This document shows positions 35,964-47,460 of a DNA stretch of 59,145 nucleotides, piece after piece; positions within the stretch are counted from its first letter, which is position 1, and each line of letters opens with the position of its first letter. The stretch covers positions 622,001 through 681,145 of the forward strand of contig JAQGDQ010000039.1 of NCBI GenBank assembly GCA_030141605.1, read 5' to 3'. The translations under genes were made by a program, and so were the position numbers. The notes under the pieces are model-generated. The model searched no databases. It was not told the origin of the DNA and saw nothing but the letters and a program-made list of their open reading frames with translations. This DNA comes from Tubiluchus corallicola. Taxonomy: Eukaryota > Priapulida > Priapulimorpha > Priapulimorphida > Tubiluchidae.

Positions 35964-36326
35964 ATGAGTTGTTTTAAAATACAGGCCAGGCTCCAGCTCC
36001 AACCTTGCCAACGACTTCGATTACATAACGGCTCTGGTATAAGCTTCAGCACACCACTGCTAAAACATACGGTAAACGTGCCACCGTGTTGGTCCTGCAC
36101 TGACACGGTTTTGTCGTCAGAATGCAGAACACAATTACCACTTTATTTGCCAGGTCACTACTTTCTCTCAGCGAACATGCTACGCATAGCACTCATGCAG
36201 TCTTTATCTAGAATCGTCACACAAGAGTCTGGTGCAGATATATGCAAGTTACCCCCCCCCCCCTGGCACAAGCCTGCTGCAACAGATTGGGCATACATAC
36301 TAAAAATTTTGAGCATAATTCAATAA
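35964..36326 (+). other. Unrecognised 120-codon open frame
   Basis: An ATG frame in a locally GC-richer patch. It shows several Cys and Leu residues and a Pro run (from a C12 homopolymer at 36252-36263), but no domain, signal peptide or membrane segment I can identify. At this composition a few frames of this length are expected by chance over the window. It is listed only because it is the longest frame not explained by simple repeats. Confidence 0.1.
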
Positions 36327-36371
36327 AAGTGCGAAAGCAACGCTAATTCACCAAGTCCGAAATATCTTGTA

Positions 36372-36430
36372 CCTCCTCTGGGACTCCAACCCAAGACCTT
36401 TTGTTCTCTGTTCAGCTATGCTAACCCAAA
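36372..36430 (-). mobile_element. Degenerate tRNA-like (SINE) fragment
   Basis: The minus strand reads TTAGCATAGCTGAACAGAG, then GGTCTTGGGTTGGAGTCCCA, with a near-consensus B box in a pairable TGGG/CCCA arm. The 5' half is only partly tRNA-like. Confidence 0.4.
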
Positions 36431-36644
36431 ATACACACAGCACTGTCCAACAGAGCCATCGACTTTTCAGACATGTATATTTATTCTATAAGTTACACTA
36501 AAAGTTTCATCAATTAGGAATCATAGAATTCATAAACCCCACAGTGTCACTGTAGACCATACAATGAGTGTGAAGACACAATGAGAGGCCGGTCCAATAA
36601 TCGCATGAAAGCAATACTACATTGGAAAACATTTTTAAGCACCT

Positions 36645-36715
36645 TCACTAGGACTCGAACCCAAGATATTCTCTTCCCGTGCAGCTCCTTAAGAATAGGG
36701 TGTGTTTCAGCGTGA
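36645..36715 (-). mobile_element. Degenerate tRNA-like (SINE) fragment
   Basis: The minus strand has a perfect B box (GGTTCGAGTCC) in CTTGGGTTCGAGTCCTAG, with GCTGCACGGGAAGAG upstream. It resembles the unit at 36372-36430 and may be a second copy of the same family. Confidence 0.4.
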
Positions 36716-36882
36716 AATGATCTCATTAATTCATTCACGACCCATTAAATCAACATAAAACAACCTTACGAAATAAGCAATGAAGAATTGGACGAGGTAG
36801 ATTAAATGGTATAATTGATAAGGCGAAGGTTCAAGATTCAACACCCGGATATGGGTAAACTAAATCTTTGCCTTCTGAGGTT

Positions 36883-37113
36883 GATAATAATATAATAGTT
36901 TCGTTTTGGACATAGTCCATAAATAACACGTTAAGTACCATAGTACCTATTTCCAAGGTGGTACCGTTTATCATTACCCGCACGTTACCTCGATGTGCTT
37001 GGTCGAAGAACCGGTGGTACCATTTTTGAAGTTTTTGGTATGACTAGGTCGGGAGTTGAACCTCAACCTGCCGAATGAGAAGCGATCACGCTACCATTAA
37101 GCTACGCCACCTG
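36883..37113 (-). mobile_element. Single-unit copy of the 182-bp-body SINE
   Basis: The minus strand reads, in order: GGTGGCGTAGCTTAATGGTA (A box), GGTTCAACTCC (B box), GGTTCTTCGACCAAGCA, GGTACCACCTTGGAAATA, ACTTAACGTGTTAT, and a tail GTCCAAAACGAAACTATTA. The same blocks occur in the same order in the triplicated copy at 40202-40830. This shows the ancestral single-body form of the family. It is fairly diverged from the plus-strand copy. Confidence 0.75.
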
Positions 37114-37119
37114 GTGCAA

Positions 37120-37875
37120 TCTTTGATGATCATCACCAGGGAGTAATACAAGCTTCATCTTAATTACTACCCAAGTTATTTGAAACTATTTCATGGTGAA
37201 ATCGACAAAAACCATTAGGCCTACGTTCGGCACATTGCTTCAAAGCAAAGGCGATTCATTAAATGGCATGTCATTGATACGAAAGAAATGAAGCAGCTCG
37301 CCACTAGCATTTCTACTTCCTGAACGCTCGCCATTATCAGCATCGTTAAAACAGGTTTCCACGTCACCATATAAATGACAAAGGACGTAATAATGTTGAG
37401 CAATTGAGCGAATTTATCCAAGCAAGACGTGTAATTTTCATAAAAATGTGCCTTTACATGATACTAACGAAGTTACTATGAAAAAAGGCGACACGATTTG
37501 CATACATAAGAATCAGCCAACTGAATACCAGTAATTTGACTGCATGAATGCAAAAAACTCGCACAATATACTCCACCATTACAATTCTCTCTCTTTGTTC
37601 GCACTACCGCCCCATGCGGCGGCGAATAAAGCCGCATTAAATTGGAAGAGAAAGAGTTGAGAATAAGTTATAAAAACCGCATTTCGCGTGGCTTCTTTCC
37701 AGTCTATTACTTGGCTTGGGGAGATCTTAATCGAGGAGGTAATGTAAATGCAATCTGTAATCGATGCCATCAACTCTTTACTTCGCCGCAGGGATCCAAT
37801 CCTCGCACGGACAAGTCGGGGAAACAGTAAATGAAGAAACCATCTGCAATCATGATCTGAAGTAGTAAACCAATA
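37120..37875. other. Unannotated stretch
   Basis: A 106-codon minus frame (37579-37899) and a 66-codon minus frame (37221-37421) match nothing. A weak B-box-like GGATTGGATCCC lies at about 37791-37802 on the minus strand. Confidence 0.4.
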
Positions 37876-37965
37876 ATATAGATTTATTAATTCATCCATT
37901 TAGCACAATACAACAAAATACAAGTTATAGAATTACAATTACAATACACTGCAGTGCTATGAGCG
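37876..37965 (-). mobile_element. Possible minus-strand LINE 3' end
   Basis: The minus strand reads TTTTGTTGTATTGTGCTAAA, then TGGATGAATTAATAAATC. This resembles a LINE 3' terminus. No coding part is assigned. Confidence 0.3.
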
Positions 37966-38067
37966 TAGCAGAAGAAATAACTTATAAGCTAAGCCCAACA
38001 TGAATAAGACTTAATTATGACATAAACAACAAAAAATACGTTAAATGGAACAAAGCAAATGGGTGTG

Positions 38068-38190
38068 AGAAGACGATAATGACGATGTTGATGATGGTGA
38101 TCATAATGACAACGTGGTGATATTAATGCTGATGACAATGGTGGTGATATGACAGTGATAATGAATTGATGATAACGATGATGATGTGTC
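38068..38190. repeat. Imperfect (GAT)n/(GAC)n array
   Basis: About 120 bp of degenerate GAT, GAC and GGT units. There are no long perfect runs. Confidence 0.7.
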
Positions 38191-38194
38191 AGGA

Positions 38195-38805
38195 TCGATG
38201 ATCTAAACCAAGTTAGCCATTTTTGCTGTGTTATGGAAACAGTATTAAAATATTGAACTATATAAAAATATAATGGTGTTATTCTTAATTACAGAAATTA
38301 ATTAATTAAGATAGTTGTTCAACTCTGATGCTCAACGATTCTGTGGCTGATCTTTGCTGCTTTAATTAAGTAATTATCTAATTAACTGACATCGGTCTAT
38401 TACATAAAATGCAGGGTCATAAAATATTTAACCCAACCCTATCTATTTTAGACATTTATGAGCGTGGTAAATTCAACTACGTCCGTTTTACGTTGTGTAC
38501 ATTTATGTTGTTTTTCGTAAGTCCAAATAACGGTAAAATTCAATTCAGTAATTAAATTTTACATGTAATCATTATAAAAATATACATATGTTCATAAAAA
38601 TAACAAAAATTTAAAAAAATATAGGCATACGAAGAAAAGTGAATTTGTTGTTTTGTGTTGTTTTGGTTTTTTGTTACTGTTCCTGTTACTGCTGCTATAC
38701 ACACATGAAGTCGTAAAACTATAGGCAAGAGAAACACATGTAATTTGGTGAATTCAGTAAAAAGAAAAGGTGAATGAAAAAACCAAGCGTAATTTAAGCA
38801 CAGTA
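38195..38805. other. Unannotated AT-rich stretch
   Basis: Contains TTAATTAATTAA runs and no other recognisable feature. Confidence 0.45.
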
Positions 38806-38808
38806 TAT

Positions 38809-38920
38809 TAATGTAATGTAATGCAGTGTAATGTAGTGTAATGTAATGTAATGTAATGTAATGCTATTGTAATGTAATGTGTTGTAATGTAACGTAAGGT
38901 AATGTTACATTAATGTAATG
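38809..38920. repeat. (TGTAA)n pentanucleotide array
   Basis: About 20 imperfect TGTAA units with scattered substitutions. It is older than the (ATTCT)19 array. Confidence 0.9.
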
Positions 38921-38924
38921 AGCA

Positions 38925-39760
38925 GTTAATAACTGTGACGATAATTACCAAATGCCAGTATTAAATTTAATGATTGTAAATTTTAAGAATGAAATCTAAA
39001 ATTAATATTAGCGAGATACGAGTACTGACAGTTTTAACTGCGGACACGTGAATTATTACAAGTAAAAAAATAATAAATTTTAAGCAGGACCAAATGAAAA
39101 AAGGAAAAACTTGCAGGATATGGTAAACGAAAAATAATCTATTGTTGTCAGTTAGTTTTACTGAAAATAAACTTCACAAATTACCATAAATGCTTTGAGC
39201 TTACCTGTTGTTTTAGTTAATAGTGTAAGATTTCCATTGAATACTATAATTCTAATGCTTCTCTTTGAATGTAGATTACCAGAATTTTTAATATAAGGCT
39301 ATGCTCTTCAGAATAAATTTGATGAAAAATGTAAATGCAATTCTAAAACTCGTTGTGTACTAAATTTTGTAATATAACATAACATACTGTAATATGATTG
39401 TAATATTAAACTATTGTAAATACCGTTGGTTAATATTATTATTATTGCGTTGCATGACGATTACACAATATGTGTGGGATTCTGTGTATTTTTTTGCATT
39501 GTAATGTACTGTACTGTATATATGTAATGTGGTGTGGTAAATCGTCAATAAATTATGAGTATGAACATTTTGATTATAAAAAAATCAGAATTCCCTAAAA
39601 TGGTTAATACTGACATTACTGATTCAAGTAATTGCGTGCGTTGCCAAGGAAAGCACAGATTAACTCTGATGGAAGAAAAGCTCACAAAAGTTACTTATCT
39701 GCGGTGTAATCCATTGAGTTCAAATTGCTTTTGCATGTCTGCATCTAGCATAAACAGTGA
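38925..39760. other. Unannotated AT-rich stretch
   Basis: A 71-codon ATG frame (39555-39770) matches nothing. Nothing else was seen. Confidence 0.4.
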
Positions 39761-39766
39761 CCGGAA

Positions 39767-40195
39767 ATAAAGTCACAGGAAAAAAAAATCACAGAAATGT
39801 CACAGTTTTAGCTAGGAAAATCACAATTAATTTATGGTGGCCGAAAAAAGTCAGCTAACCAAACAAAAATATTCAACTAAATTACATTTTATTTAGGTAC
39901 CAAAAAAATTAAGGTAATAAAGCAGAAAATATTTTAAATCAGTTATTAACTGACAATACATGGTTTGCATGTATTTACAACAGTATTTGTATATGATACC
40001 ATTACACGTATACAAAAAAAATCACGTTTTCTTCAATATCTTAGGGTTACGGTTAGGGTTAGGATTATATCTTTTTTGCTGTGACTTTTTCCTGAGACTT
40101 TTTTCCTAGACTTTTTCCCCGTGACTTTTTTCCTGTGACTTTTTTCTGTAACTTTTTCACCCGTGGTTTTTTTACCTACGACTTTTTACCTGGAT
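39767..40195. mobile_element. Foldback with minisatellite arms and telomere-like centre
   Basis: The right arm (40079-40195) is a minisatellite of about eight units near 14 bp, typified by TGTGACTTTTTTCC. The left arm (39767-39860) carries the same motif in reverse complement (AAAGTCACAGGAAAAAA, ATCACAGAAATGTCACAG). Between them lies AT-rich DNA with a short telomere-like run (40041-40065, TTAGGGTTACGGTTAGGGTT). The two arms could fold on each other. No coding capacity is present. Confidence 0.6.
40041..40065 (+). repeat. Short telomere-like hexamer run
   Basis: About four TTAGGG-type units, one of them TTACGG. The GTTTACAATCCCC ends seen in the TTAGGG-core elements are not found around it. 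Confidence 0.7.
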
Positions 40196-40201
40196 TTGTA
40201 C

Positions 40202-40830
40202 GGGGTGGCGTAGCTCAAAGGTAGCGTGCTCGTTTCTCACCCGCGAGGTCGCGGGTTCAACTCCCGGCTGAGTCACCAAAGACTTCAAAAATTGTACCGT
40301 TGGTTCTTCGACCAAGCAAGTGGGTTTATCGAAGTAACAGGCTGGTAATAATAATCAGCACCACCTTGGAAATAACTATTGAGTTACTTAGGGTGTTATC
40401 CCATAGCGTGCTTGCTTCTCACTCGCGAGGTCGCGGGTTCAACTCACGGTTGAGTCACCAAACACTTAAAAAATGATATCGTTGGTTCTTCGACCAAGCA
40501 AGTGGGTTTATCGAAGTAACATGCTGGTAATAATAATCGGTACCACCTTGGAAATAACTATTGAGTTACTTAAGGTGTTATCCCATAGCGTACTTGCTTC
40601 TCACTCGCGAGGTCGCGGGTTCAACTCCCGGTTGAGTCACCAAACACTTAAAAAATGATATCGTTGGTTCTTCGACCAAGCAAGTGGGTTTATCGAAGTA
40701 ACATGCTGGTAATAATAATCGGTACCACCTTGGAAATAAGTATTGAGTTACTTAAGGTGTTTTCCCTGGACATATTGGACTACGTCCTAAACGAAATAAT
40801 TGTTACTATTAACAAACAAGTCGAGCACAC
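40202..40830 (+). mobile_element. tRNA-derived SINE with tandemly triplicated body
   Basis: The head carries an A box (TAGCTCAAAGG) and a perfect B box (GGTTCAACTCC). The tRNA-like part ends GAGTCACCA, so a 3'-CCA appears to be kept. An anticodon-loop-like TTCTCAC resembles tRNA-Glu(CTC), which is an inference. A 182-bp unit then repeats three times (40222-40403, 40404-40585, 40586-40767), each with TTCTCAC, a B box, GGTTCTTCGACCAAGCAAG and ACCTTGGAAATAA. Units 2 and 3 lack the A-box head and differ from each other at only a few positions. A single 3' tail (GTCCTAAACGAAAT) ends the array. The open frames at 40473-40658 and 40655-40879 share a translated block only because of the repeat. Confidence 0.85.
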
Positions 40831-40966
40831 CCGTAATAGGTGGCGTTTCAACTATTTCGGTTATTTATATTCATATTAGCAAAGACTGCTTTTGCCCGCA
40901 AACACATTTTATTCAAAGGTGGTCAGAAAAGATTAGGCTACGTATAAGTCTAATAAGAACAAGCTA

Positions 40967-41048
40967 GGAGTTCATAATTATCCACGCAATTTAAATACAC
41001 TAACCCTAACCCTAATCCGCTTTCCGTGTGTAGGGGATTGTAAACTTT
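40967..41048 (-). mobile_element. TTAGGG-core inverted-repeat element, copy D
   Basis: Read on the minus strand: AAGTTTACAATCCCC, then CGGATTAGGGTTAGGGTTAG, then GTATTTAAATTGCGTGG and ATAATTATGAACTCC. The ends are inverted to each other and match those of copies at 13251, 16216 and 58829. The TTCGTGAAG block next to the hexamers is shortened here. Confidence 0.7.
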
Positions 41049-41049
41049 A

Positions 41050-43610
41050 GCCTGAAACAATAACGCTATCGACGTCACAAACATAGTCGTGAAATTCACG
41101 TTTTGGACGATTCGGCTGTCCTAGTAGGCAGTTTAAAGCAGATCGGTTCTGTTTTTGTTTGCATGGCCCAATTTTACTGAGAATGACGGCTAGGACAACC
41201 GAAACGTCCAAAATAAATTATCACATTCACGTTTAGTACGACGTTATTTGTCATTGACTCTTATTTTCATTGGATTACGAATTAGCAAAAACATTTTCAA
41301 ACACCCCGTGAAGCCAATTAACACGGTCATGAAAAGATGCCTTTGTTCCGTGGCTTCATTACCCAGCACTTCCTGATTAAGCATAATAGGAAACTCCCAT
41401 ATACACAGGAACTAAAAAACGTATAGACTATAATGAAAAGCAATATAAGGTTGACAGTGACGTGGATCGTTATTGCCAAGAACCCCCTGGAGATTTATAG
41501 ACATAAAATGGGAAAGAACACGCACAGTCAGTTCTATATCCTATTTGAAACTCTCACATAAACCCAAAGAGGAAGGGCACAATCGTTCCTGCTAGTCACG
41601 ATTACAAAAAAAATCACTGTTTTAAACAACTGAATTGAGATTTATAATTAGCATTAGAGGCTGAGTAGAGGAAAATCTTCTTGCATATTCGCAGGACAAT
41701 TCGTAAGCTGTTAGATTTAAGAAACATCACACATTGGCCAAAATGACAAAAGAAGCCCCAATATATTTCTACCAATATGCACCATTTTCAAGTTACATTT
41801 ATAAATCTAAAATTTAGACCTCGAAATTGAAGTCTCGACCACTGGAGACACGATTTTCAAGAAGAGAATTCAAAGCACGGCACTTGTTTATTTTACACCG
41901 TCTTTGAAAAAATAACTACAGTATAGAATTCAAAGTCGTTTAAAACGTCATTGTCCTAAACACACTAACGGTAATAATGAACTTTTTAAAAATAATGATG
42001 ACATATATGCTGACTGTATTCAAAGCGTGAGAACAAAAAAATGCCAAAATGCTAATACACCACAAACAGTTTAGTCGTGCACTCATCCCATAAAAATTAG
42101 AAACAAACCACTGAATACCAGCTACAAATGAAAGTGGTATTTAGCAAAAACTCTAGAACTAAACCACTGAATATTAGCGAAAATGTCAAACCATTTAAAA
42201 CCAAATGGCAAAGCTCCATGGCGTTCATTTTATAGTGAAAAAAAACCTGAGCTTTCGTAACTATCAATTATATGAAATCCGGTACGTGCGTAGAAACTAA
42301 CCTTAATTGAGGGGCAGTTCTTCAAGGAAATTTAAACACGTACAACTACCCTAACATTGTTAGAACTGCGCGTCTGCAGGACCAATATGACGTCAAACAG
42401 GTGAAATGATTGACCACATTTGCATTAACAGAATTAGATGTCTCAGCTCTGAAAACATCCAAAAACTGCGACAATAGTCACATCCCCTCCCCTCTCTGGA
42501 TTCTCTCCCCGTGAATGAGCTCATTTGCGAGTTTAGAGTTACAATCGTACTCCTAGAGATTAGAGATAAGCTTCTTATGAACATGTTATCATCTGCTTAC
42601 GATGGAAGCCATTTTATGACCATAATAATGTAACTTCGTTGTCTCTGCAAAAAGCATGGGCAAGTATAGTTTATTTATATCCGTCAGTGAACGCTAAAAA
42701 GCAGGTGACAAACATATTAATAATTATGGTAGTTTTACACAGAAAGATAAGAAGACACGTGCTTTATGATCATAGGCACCTCCGTTAATGGAGGAAATGC
42801 TAAAAGCATTCTTCTTTTATATCTGACGGAAATTCCACATTAAAACGCAAGAGAAAGAGAGAGAAACGTAAAAGAAGTACATCTCAAAAAGGGCTCTGCG
42901 TATAACTTGGTAAGTTCTAATTTGATAAGTAATGTGTAAGACGAAAGAAACAAGATAAGGACAGAAAGCAAACAAGAAAGGAGAAAGTGGGGAAAACACA
43001 AACAAGGAAAAGAAAAAGGGCAGACGCGAAGGTAGAAATGGAAAAGGAGCATAAAGGAAAGCAGCAAAAGGAACAATAAAACAAAGCAACGAAACAGAAG
43101 TGAAAGGCAAAATTGCGATAGTCTCGTATTGCACGACAAAACATGAAATACTGTAGTCGCCATACAATATTTCTTTGGAACCACGTGTTCAAATAATAAT
43201 ATTAATAGAAAAATTAGGGTTCTCAGTTTCTCTTTTGAGTCTTGACTTGGAGAAACATTTGCTTTTTAACTAGTGTAGCCGCTGCTTCAGCTCCCAGTTT
43301 CCAGGGTCGGCACTGAAATATTCAAATAATTTACCCGTCCATATGGAGAGCATAAACCGAAAGAGACTTGGAGCTACGAAATTTGTCCGGTGAAAACTAT
43401 TAAATTTAATCACACCGTTGAAGGATTAGCTGCAGACAGGCTGAGAATGGTGTTGATAGTTGAGGCTTCGGTATAATCCTGCCATGTGCCTTTCCATTAT
43501 CAGCTCTGAGTCCAATTTGTTGGTAGTCAAAATATCCTTTGTTCAGCTTTACGAGCAGAAGAGTGGTACGAAAATAGAGAAGTTAGAAAACTATTATGTC
43601 TCTTGATAAC
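41050..43610. other. Unannotated stretch
   Basis: A perfect TGACGTCA palindrome lies at 42388-42395. The minus frames at 42817-43192 are Phe/Leu/Ser-rich translations of a purine-rich segment and not credible proteins. Confidence 0.45.
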
Positions 43611-43616
43611 TTGTTG

Positions 43617-43800
43617 CGTTAGTCTACCGATTTTTTTAGAATAAACACTGGCCTTTTCTTATCGGATACACATGTTAGCATTATTGTTGTTGACTGATGT
43701 TTTGGAAATTTTAAATTAAGATGACCTTTAAAACTAAAAAGAATATATTAATCATGAAAGGCTATTTAAAATATAGTAAGCACACTTAAAACGTCCATTT
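43617..43800 (+). repeat. Dispersed repeat, copy 1
   Basis: It shares with 47901-48064 a left block (ACCGATTTTTTTAGAATAAA then ACACTGG) and a right block (AAATATAGTAAGCACAC then TTAAAACGTCCAT). Between them the two copies are alignable only in parts. The family is unknown. Confidence 0.55.
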
Positions 43801-43863
43801 ATCAGGCCATACAAACATTGAGCATCCACTTTGGTAATGTTAAATAAGGCTAATTTCCTCTGT

Positions 43864-43991
43864 CAATTCCTTCCTTCCTTCATTCGTTTAATCAGTTGTC
43901 CATTCATTCAGGTGCTCACTAATTCCTTCATTGATTTATTCCTTCATGCGTTCGTTCGTTCGTTCGTCCGTCCCTCCATTCATTCATTCAT

Positions 43992-44027
<36 letters not shown>

Positions 44028-44040
44028 TCATTCATTCAGT
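43864..44040. repeat. (TTCC)n/(ATTC)n/(CTTT)n compound microsatellite
   Basis: A pyrimidine-rich compound array with imperfect TTCC, TTCA and GTTC units. It ends in about nine perfect CTTT units at 43991-44028. The 80-codon frame across it is low complexity. Confidence 0.9.
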
Positions 44041-44044
44041 CAAA

Positions 44045-45350
44045 AATCCAGTAATTTAAAAGACAGACATTAAAAATGACATTGAAAGTACTGAATTCGG
44101 TCCACACGATCAGTTTTCACTCAGTTACTTTGCACAACTATTTGTTGAAAGGGTGTTCTCTACTTCGTTTCTGAAATAGCCCAAAAGCGGCTTATGTGAA
44201 AACGAACTTTGTTTTAGCATGTACGGCAAAGGAAAAGCGAAATTAAAGAAACTTCAGCAGAGAAAAGAAACAAGAAGTTATTGTCAAACATTCCGAGAAA
44301 AAAAGCAAAAGCGCAAATGAACTTCTAAACTATATTTGGATAACACCAAGTATGTTCGATTACTGGACAAATTTTCATCTCTAAATAATGCAAAATGAGT
44401 AGGCTGTCAAGGCACCATAATTAGTAACTCACAGTACGAACGCAAGTTCCTATACTTTTCCCTGCACAACTCTATAAAACTTACGTAAAGTCACTTACGG
44501 AAATTTCTGCTCTCATGCACTTACAAAATGTTAATAATTCGTTGTCTTCAATGACAGTGCGATGTTTAAGCACCCACTGGGCTCTTCTAGATGACGCTGA
44601 GTCATCAGCGCGCATTATTATTAACTGTTTATTCCGAGCACGACGACCCACACGGACGAAAATCAAGACCAGCTTCGTATCCTCAATCTTGAATGACATT
44701 CAAATTTTACTATCATTCTCGGCGTCCACACATTCCTTCAGCACTGACAATGACAATATTTTGAATTACCGTGTGAGCGGCCTATAACAATCATTCTTCA
44801 GATTCGTTTTATTTTTTCCCATAGTAGTATGCGTTCGAATTACAGTAAGAGTCGTCGGGTTTTAATTTTTAATTTGCTTGCCAACGTAAAACTAAAAAAA
44901 CGAACAGCATAAGTGTAGCCCATTTATACAGTATACCTGTAACAGCAGAAGTAAAAGATCTACCCAGTAACTGTACATATTCATTCACTCACTCGCTCGC
45001 CCCCTCCGTTCCCTCAACCTTCTTCCTACACACTCTTTCACTCTGTCATTCAGACCTCTTTTCCAAGCACGCAAGCAAGCACTGAATTTAGAAAAGATTG
45101 TACGATGATAAAAATACAGACATCTAAAACATAGGCCAACAAGGACCCGAATCTCCACAGGTGACATCGAAAGAACCCAACAATATCGATAAGTGCGTTA
45201 ATAGGGGCTGCGTTTCTTCCTCGCATAAAAATGGAAAAACCGAGGATTTCAACTTTCCTAGGATGATGATCTTACCAATCTTGTGCAGGACGTGATTACT
45301 AAACCAGAGTGACAGAAAAAACAAATCCCACCACACAAACACCGAGTTAT
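44045..45350. other. Unannotated stretch
   Basis: A 90-codon frame (44515-44787) matches nothing. No element was recognised. Confidence 0.4.
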
Positions 45351-45353
45351 ATT

Positions 45354-45408
45354 CCCAGTGTTGCCAAGTTTCAAAAATCCGCCCAGTGTTGCCAAGTTTA
45401 AATAATCC
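45354..45408 (+). repeat. 28-bp tandem duplication
   Basis: CCCAGTGTTGCCAAGTTT followed by AA-rich sequence is repeated once with a 28-bp period (45354 and 45382). Confidence 0.85.
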
Positions 45409-45409
45409 T

Positions 45410-46930
45410 CAAGGAACATAAATAGAGTTGAGGCAAAAGTTGACACAAGAACAAGACGAGCTGTGTAAACACTTTATATAATTTTCGTGATTCTTCCACG
45501 TTTTTCAACTTGAGGGCAAAGCCTTGTTCACAAAGTAAATTTTGTTTTGAGTCAGCTTGGATAACACAGTTTTGATATTGTAAAGAGTTAATGCAAACTG
45601 TTTAGCGGCCCCAAGGTATACAGTGTTTGTACCTGTCCAGTGCATGCTGCCATGCTCTGCTACTTAGTAGGGGTGTCCGGGTGAGGGCGTTTCGCGTGGA
45701 AGCGACTTGACGACTACAAATAATCAAAAAATTAACTGCCGTTTAACAACTGTGAACTGCTACGACACACATATGTGATCTAAAATGTACTGCAATGTTT
45801 TATACAACATGGGAGATAGATATAGATACATACACTCTTTTATTTCGTCAATGTAATCATAAGCACTACCGACCTACATAAAAGATAAATAAACTGCAAA
45901 CTACAGAATGCTGTGCTCACAGTTATACGCACACTACAAGCCGGCAACCGCCAACCAACTTACCACGTTAAAGTTTATGTTATTACGTTAATGGCTGCTG
46001 GCCTTGTAGCAGGGCCGGCAACCTACTTTGTCCTGTGGCAGGACCAGCAATCTAGTTAATATTAAGGATAATTCTTTGAGAAAAATACTGAACTGGCACA
46101 GCTGTCTTATATGGATATGTGGACATGTACGGATATATCGATATTCGGACATGTCGGATATTCCCTCATTAGTATAGTACCCAATTAGTACTAGAAAACA
46201 CACATATGTAGAATTATAATACATACATCTACAAAATTAGTGATCTCTATCACTATAATAACTCAGTAAAAGAAAATTTTAAATAAATTTTGATAAAAAC
46301 GCGAATGCCCCCAAAAGAGTGCACTGAAAACTACACTAATAATAACATAATTGAGACAAGGTCTCAAAGTAAACAGATAGACTTGCAAGTTTACAATATA
46401 TGCCCAGTTAGTAGGATAAGTCTTAGCTCTTAGCGAGGATTTTATACTTGTGAGGGTATAGTCATGCAAATTCCTAGTAGGCGTGTCCAACTACGGCCGA
46501 GTCTGAAATAAGACAACTAAAATGTAAAATCTGCAGTTGCAGAAACTTTCATTTTTCACTTGTTTTATGAATAATGCTGAAATATTCATACATTCTATTT
46601 TTACAATACCTACATGTATCATATGTGTATCACTTTCACATATAGAGTTTTCCTTTTTCTCATATTTCGAGGGTTTTTCTGTTCTGTACGCCACTAGTAT
46701 TTACTTGCATCAGTAAATCTTAACAAATCCCCTTCAAACTGCCCAAAAGTAAACCAAGTGTAAGTAAACAGAATGAAGATACAAGCGTGTAGCAGACACA
46801 ACCCGGACCTTGGCTCCATATAAGTGGAATTTAGTGTCAGGCTGTAAGCACCTTTAAGTTTAAATAAGTCAAATATAAATCTATATAATAGAGCGTGTGA
46901 ACGAAGGCTGGACAAATGTATTTCATCTGT
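45410..46930. other. Unannotated stretch
   Basis: A hairpin-prone patch lies at 45990-46055 (GGCC...GGCC and TCCTG...CAGGA). Imperfect GGATAT/GGACATGT repeats lie at 46110-46165. No gene was found. Confidence 0.4.
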
Positions 46931-47295
46931 CTACAGGGTTATCCAGAAAAAACATTCTACCAACGTAGCTTGATGATGGCAAAGGCATTTGTAAAACACC
47001 CACTCAATCAGCATGTAGCCCAGTTACTCCTCTTTCCATAGAGTTACACACTTTCCTCCAAAAACCCCCACCACGCACCACTAGGATTTTTTACACGTGT
47101 GCTCCTCTAGGAAAGGCGGGTGAAGCCCCAAATGGCTACTTTATGCTGATTGTCAGAACACCAGTAAAAAGTTTTAGACCCGTTTTAAATGTGCTCTGAA
47201 AAAGTTTGTGTACTTGTTATTTATAGATGTTATTGCTGTTGTTATTTACTGCTATTATAACTTTGTATAATTGCTAGAATATGGCAATAAGCTTT

Positions 47296-47460
47296 ACGAC
47301 TACGATAACGACTATGACTACGACTACTATGACTACTATATAATGCGTTGACTACTACTACTGCTAGCTGCCACTACAACTGCTAGCTGCCACTACAACA
47401 ACTACTACTACCGCTACCGCCACCTCTACCACTACCACTACCACTACAACTACTTCTATT
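47296..47460. repeat. (ACT)n-rich trinucleotide region
   Basis: Imperfect ACT, ACG and ACC units. Inside, the 19-bp block TGCTAGCTGCCACTACAAC occurs twice in tandem (about 47361-47398). Confidence 0.85.

Noticed and set aside
40473-40879. Two open frames sharing an identical translated block
   Set aside because: The shared block comes from the 182-bp tandem SINE body, which is non-coding and pol III-derived.
42817-43192. Cluster of overlapping minus-strand frames of 91-116 codons
   Set aside because: Purine-rich composition on the plus strand gives stop-poor Phe/Leu/Cys-rich frames in all three minus phases. No one frame stands out.
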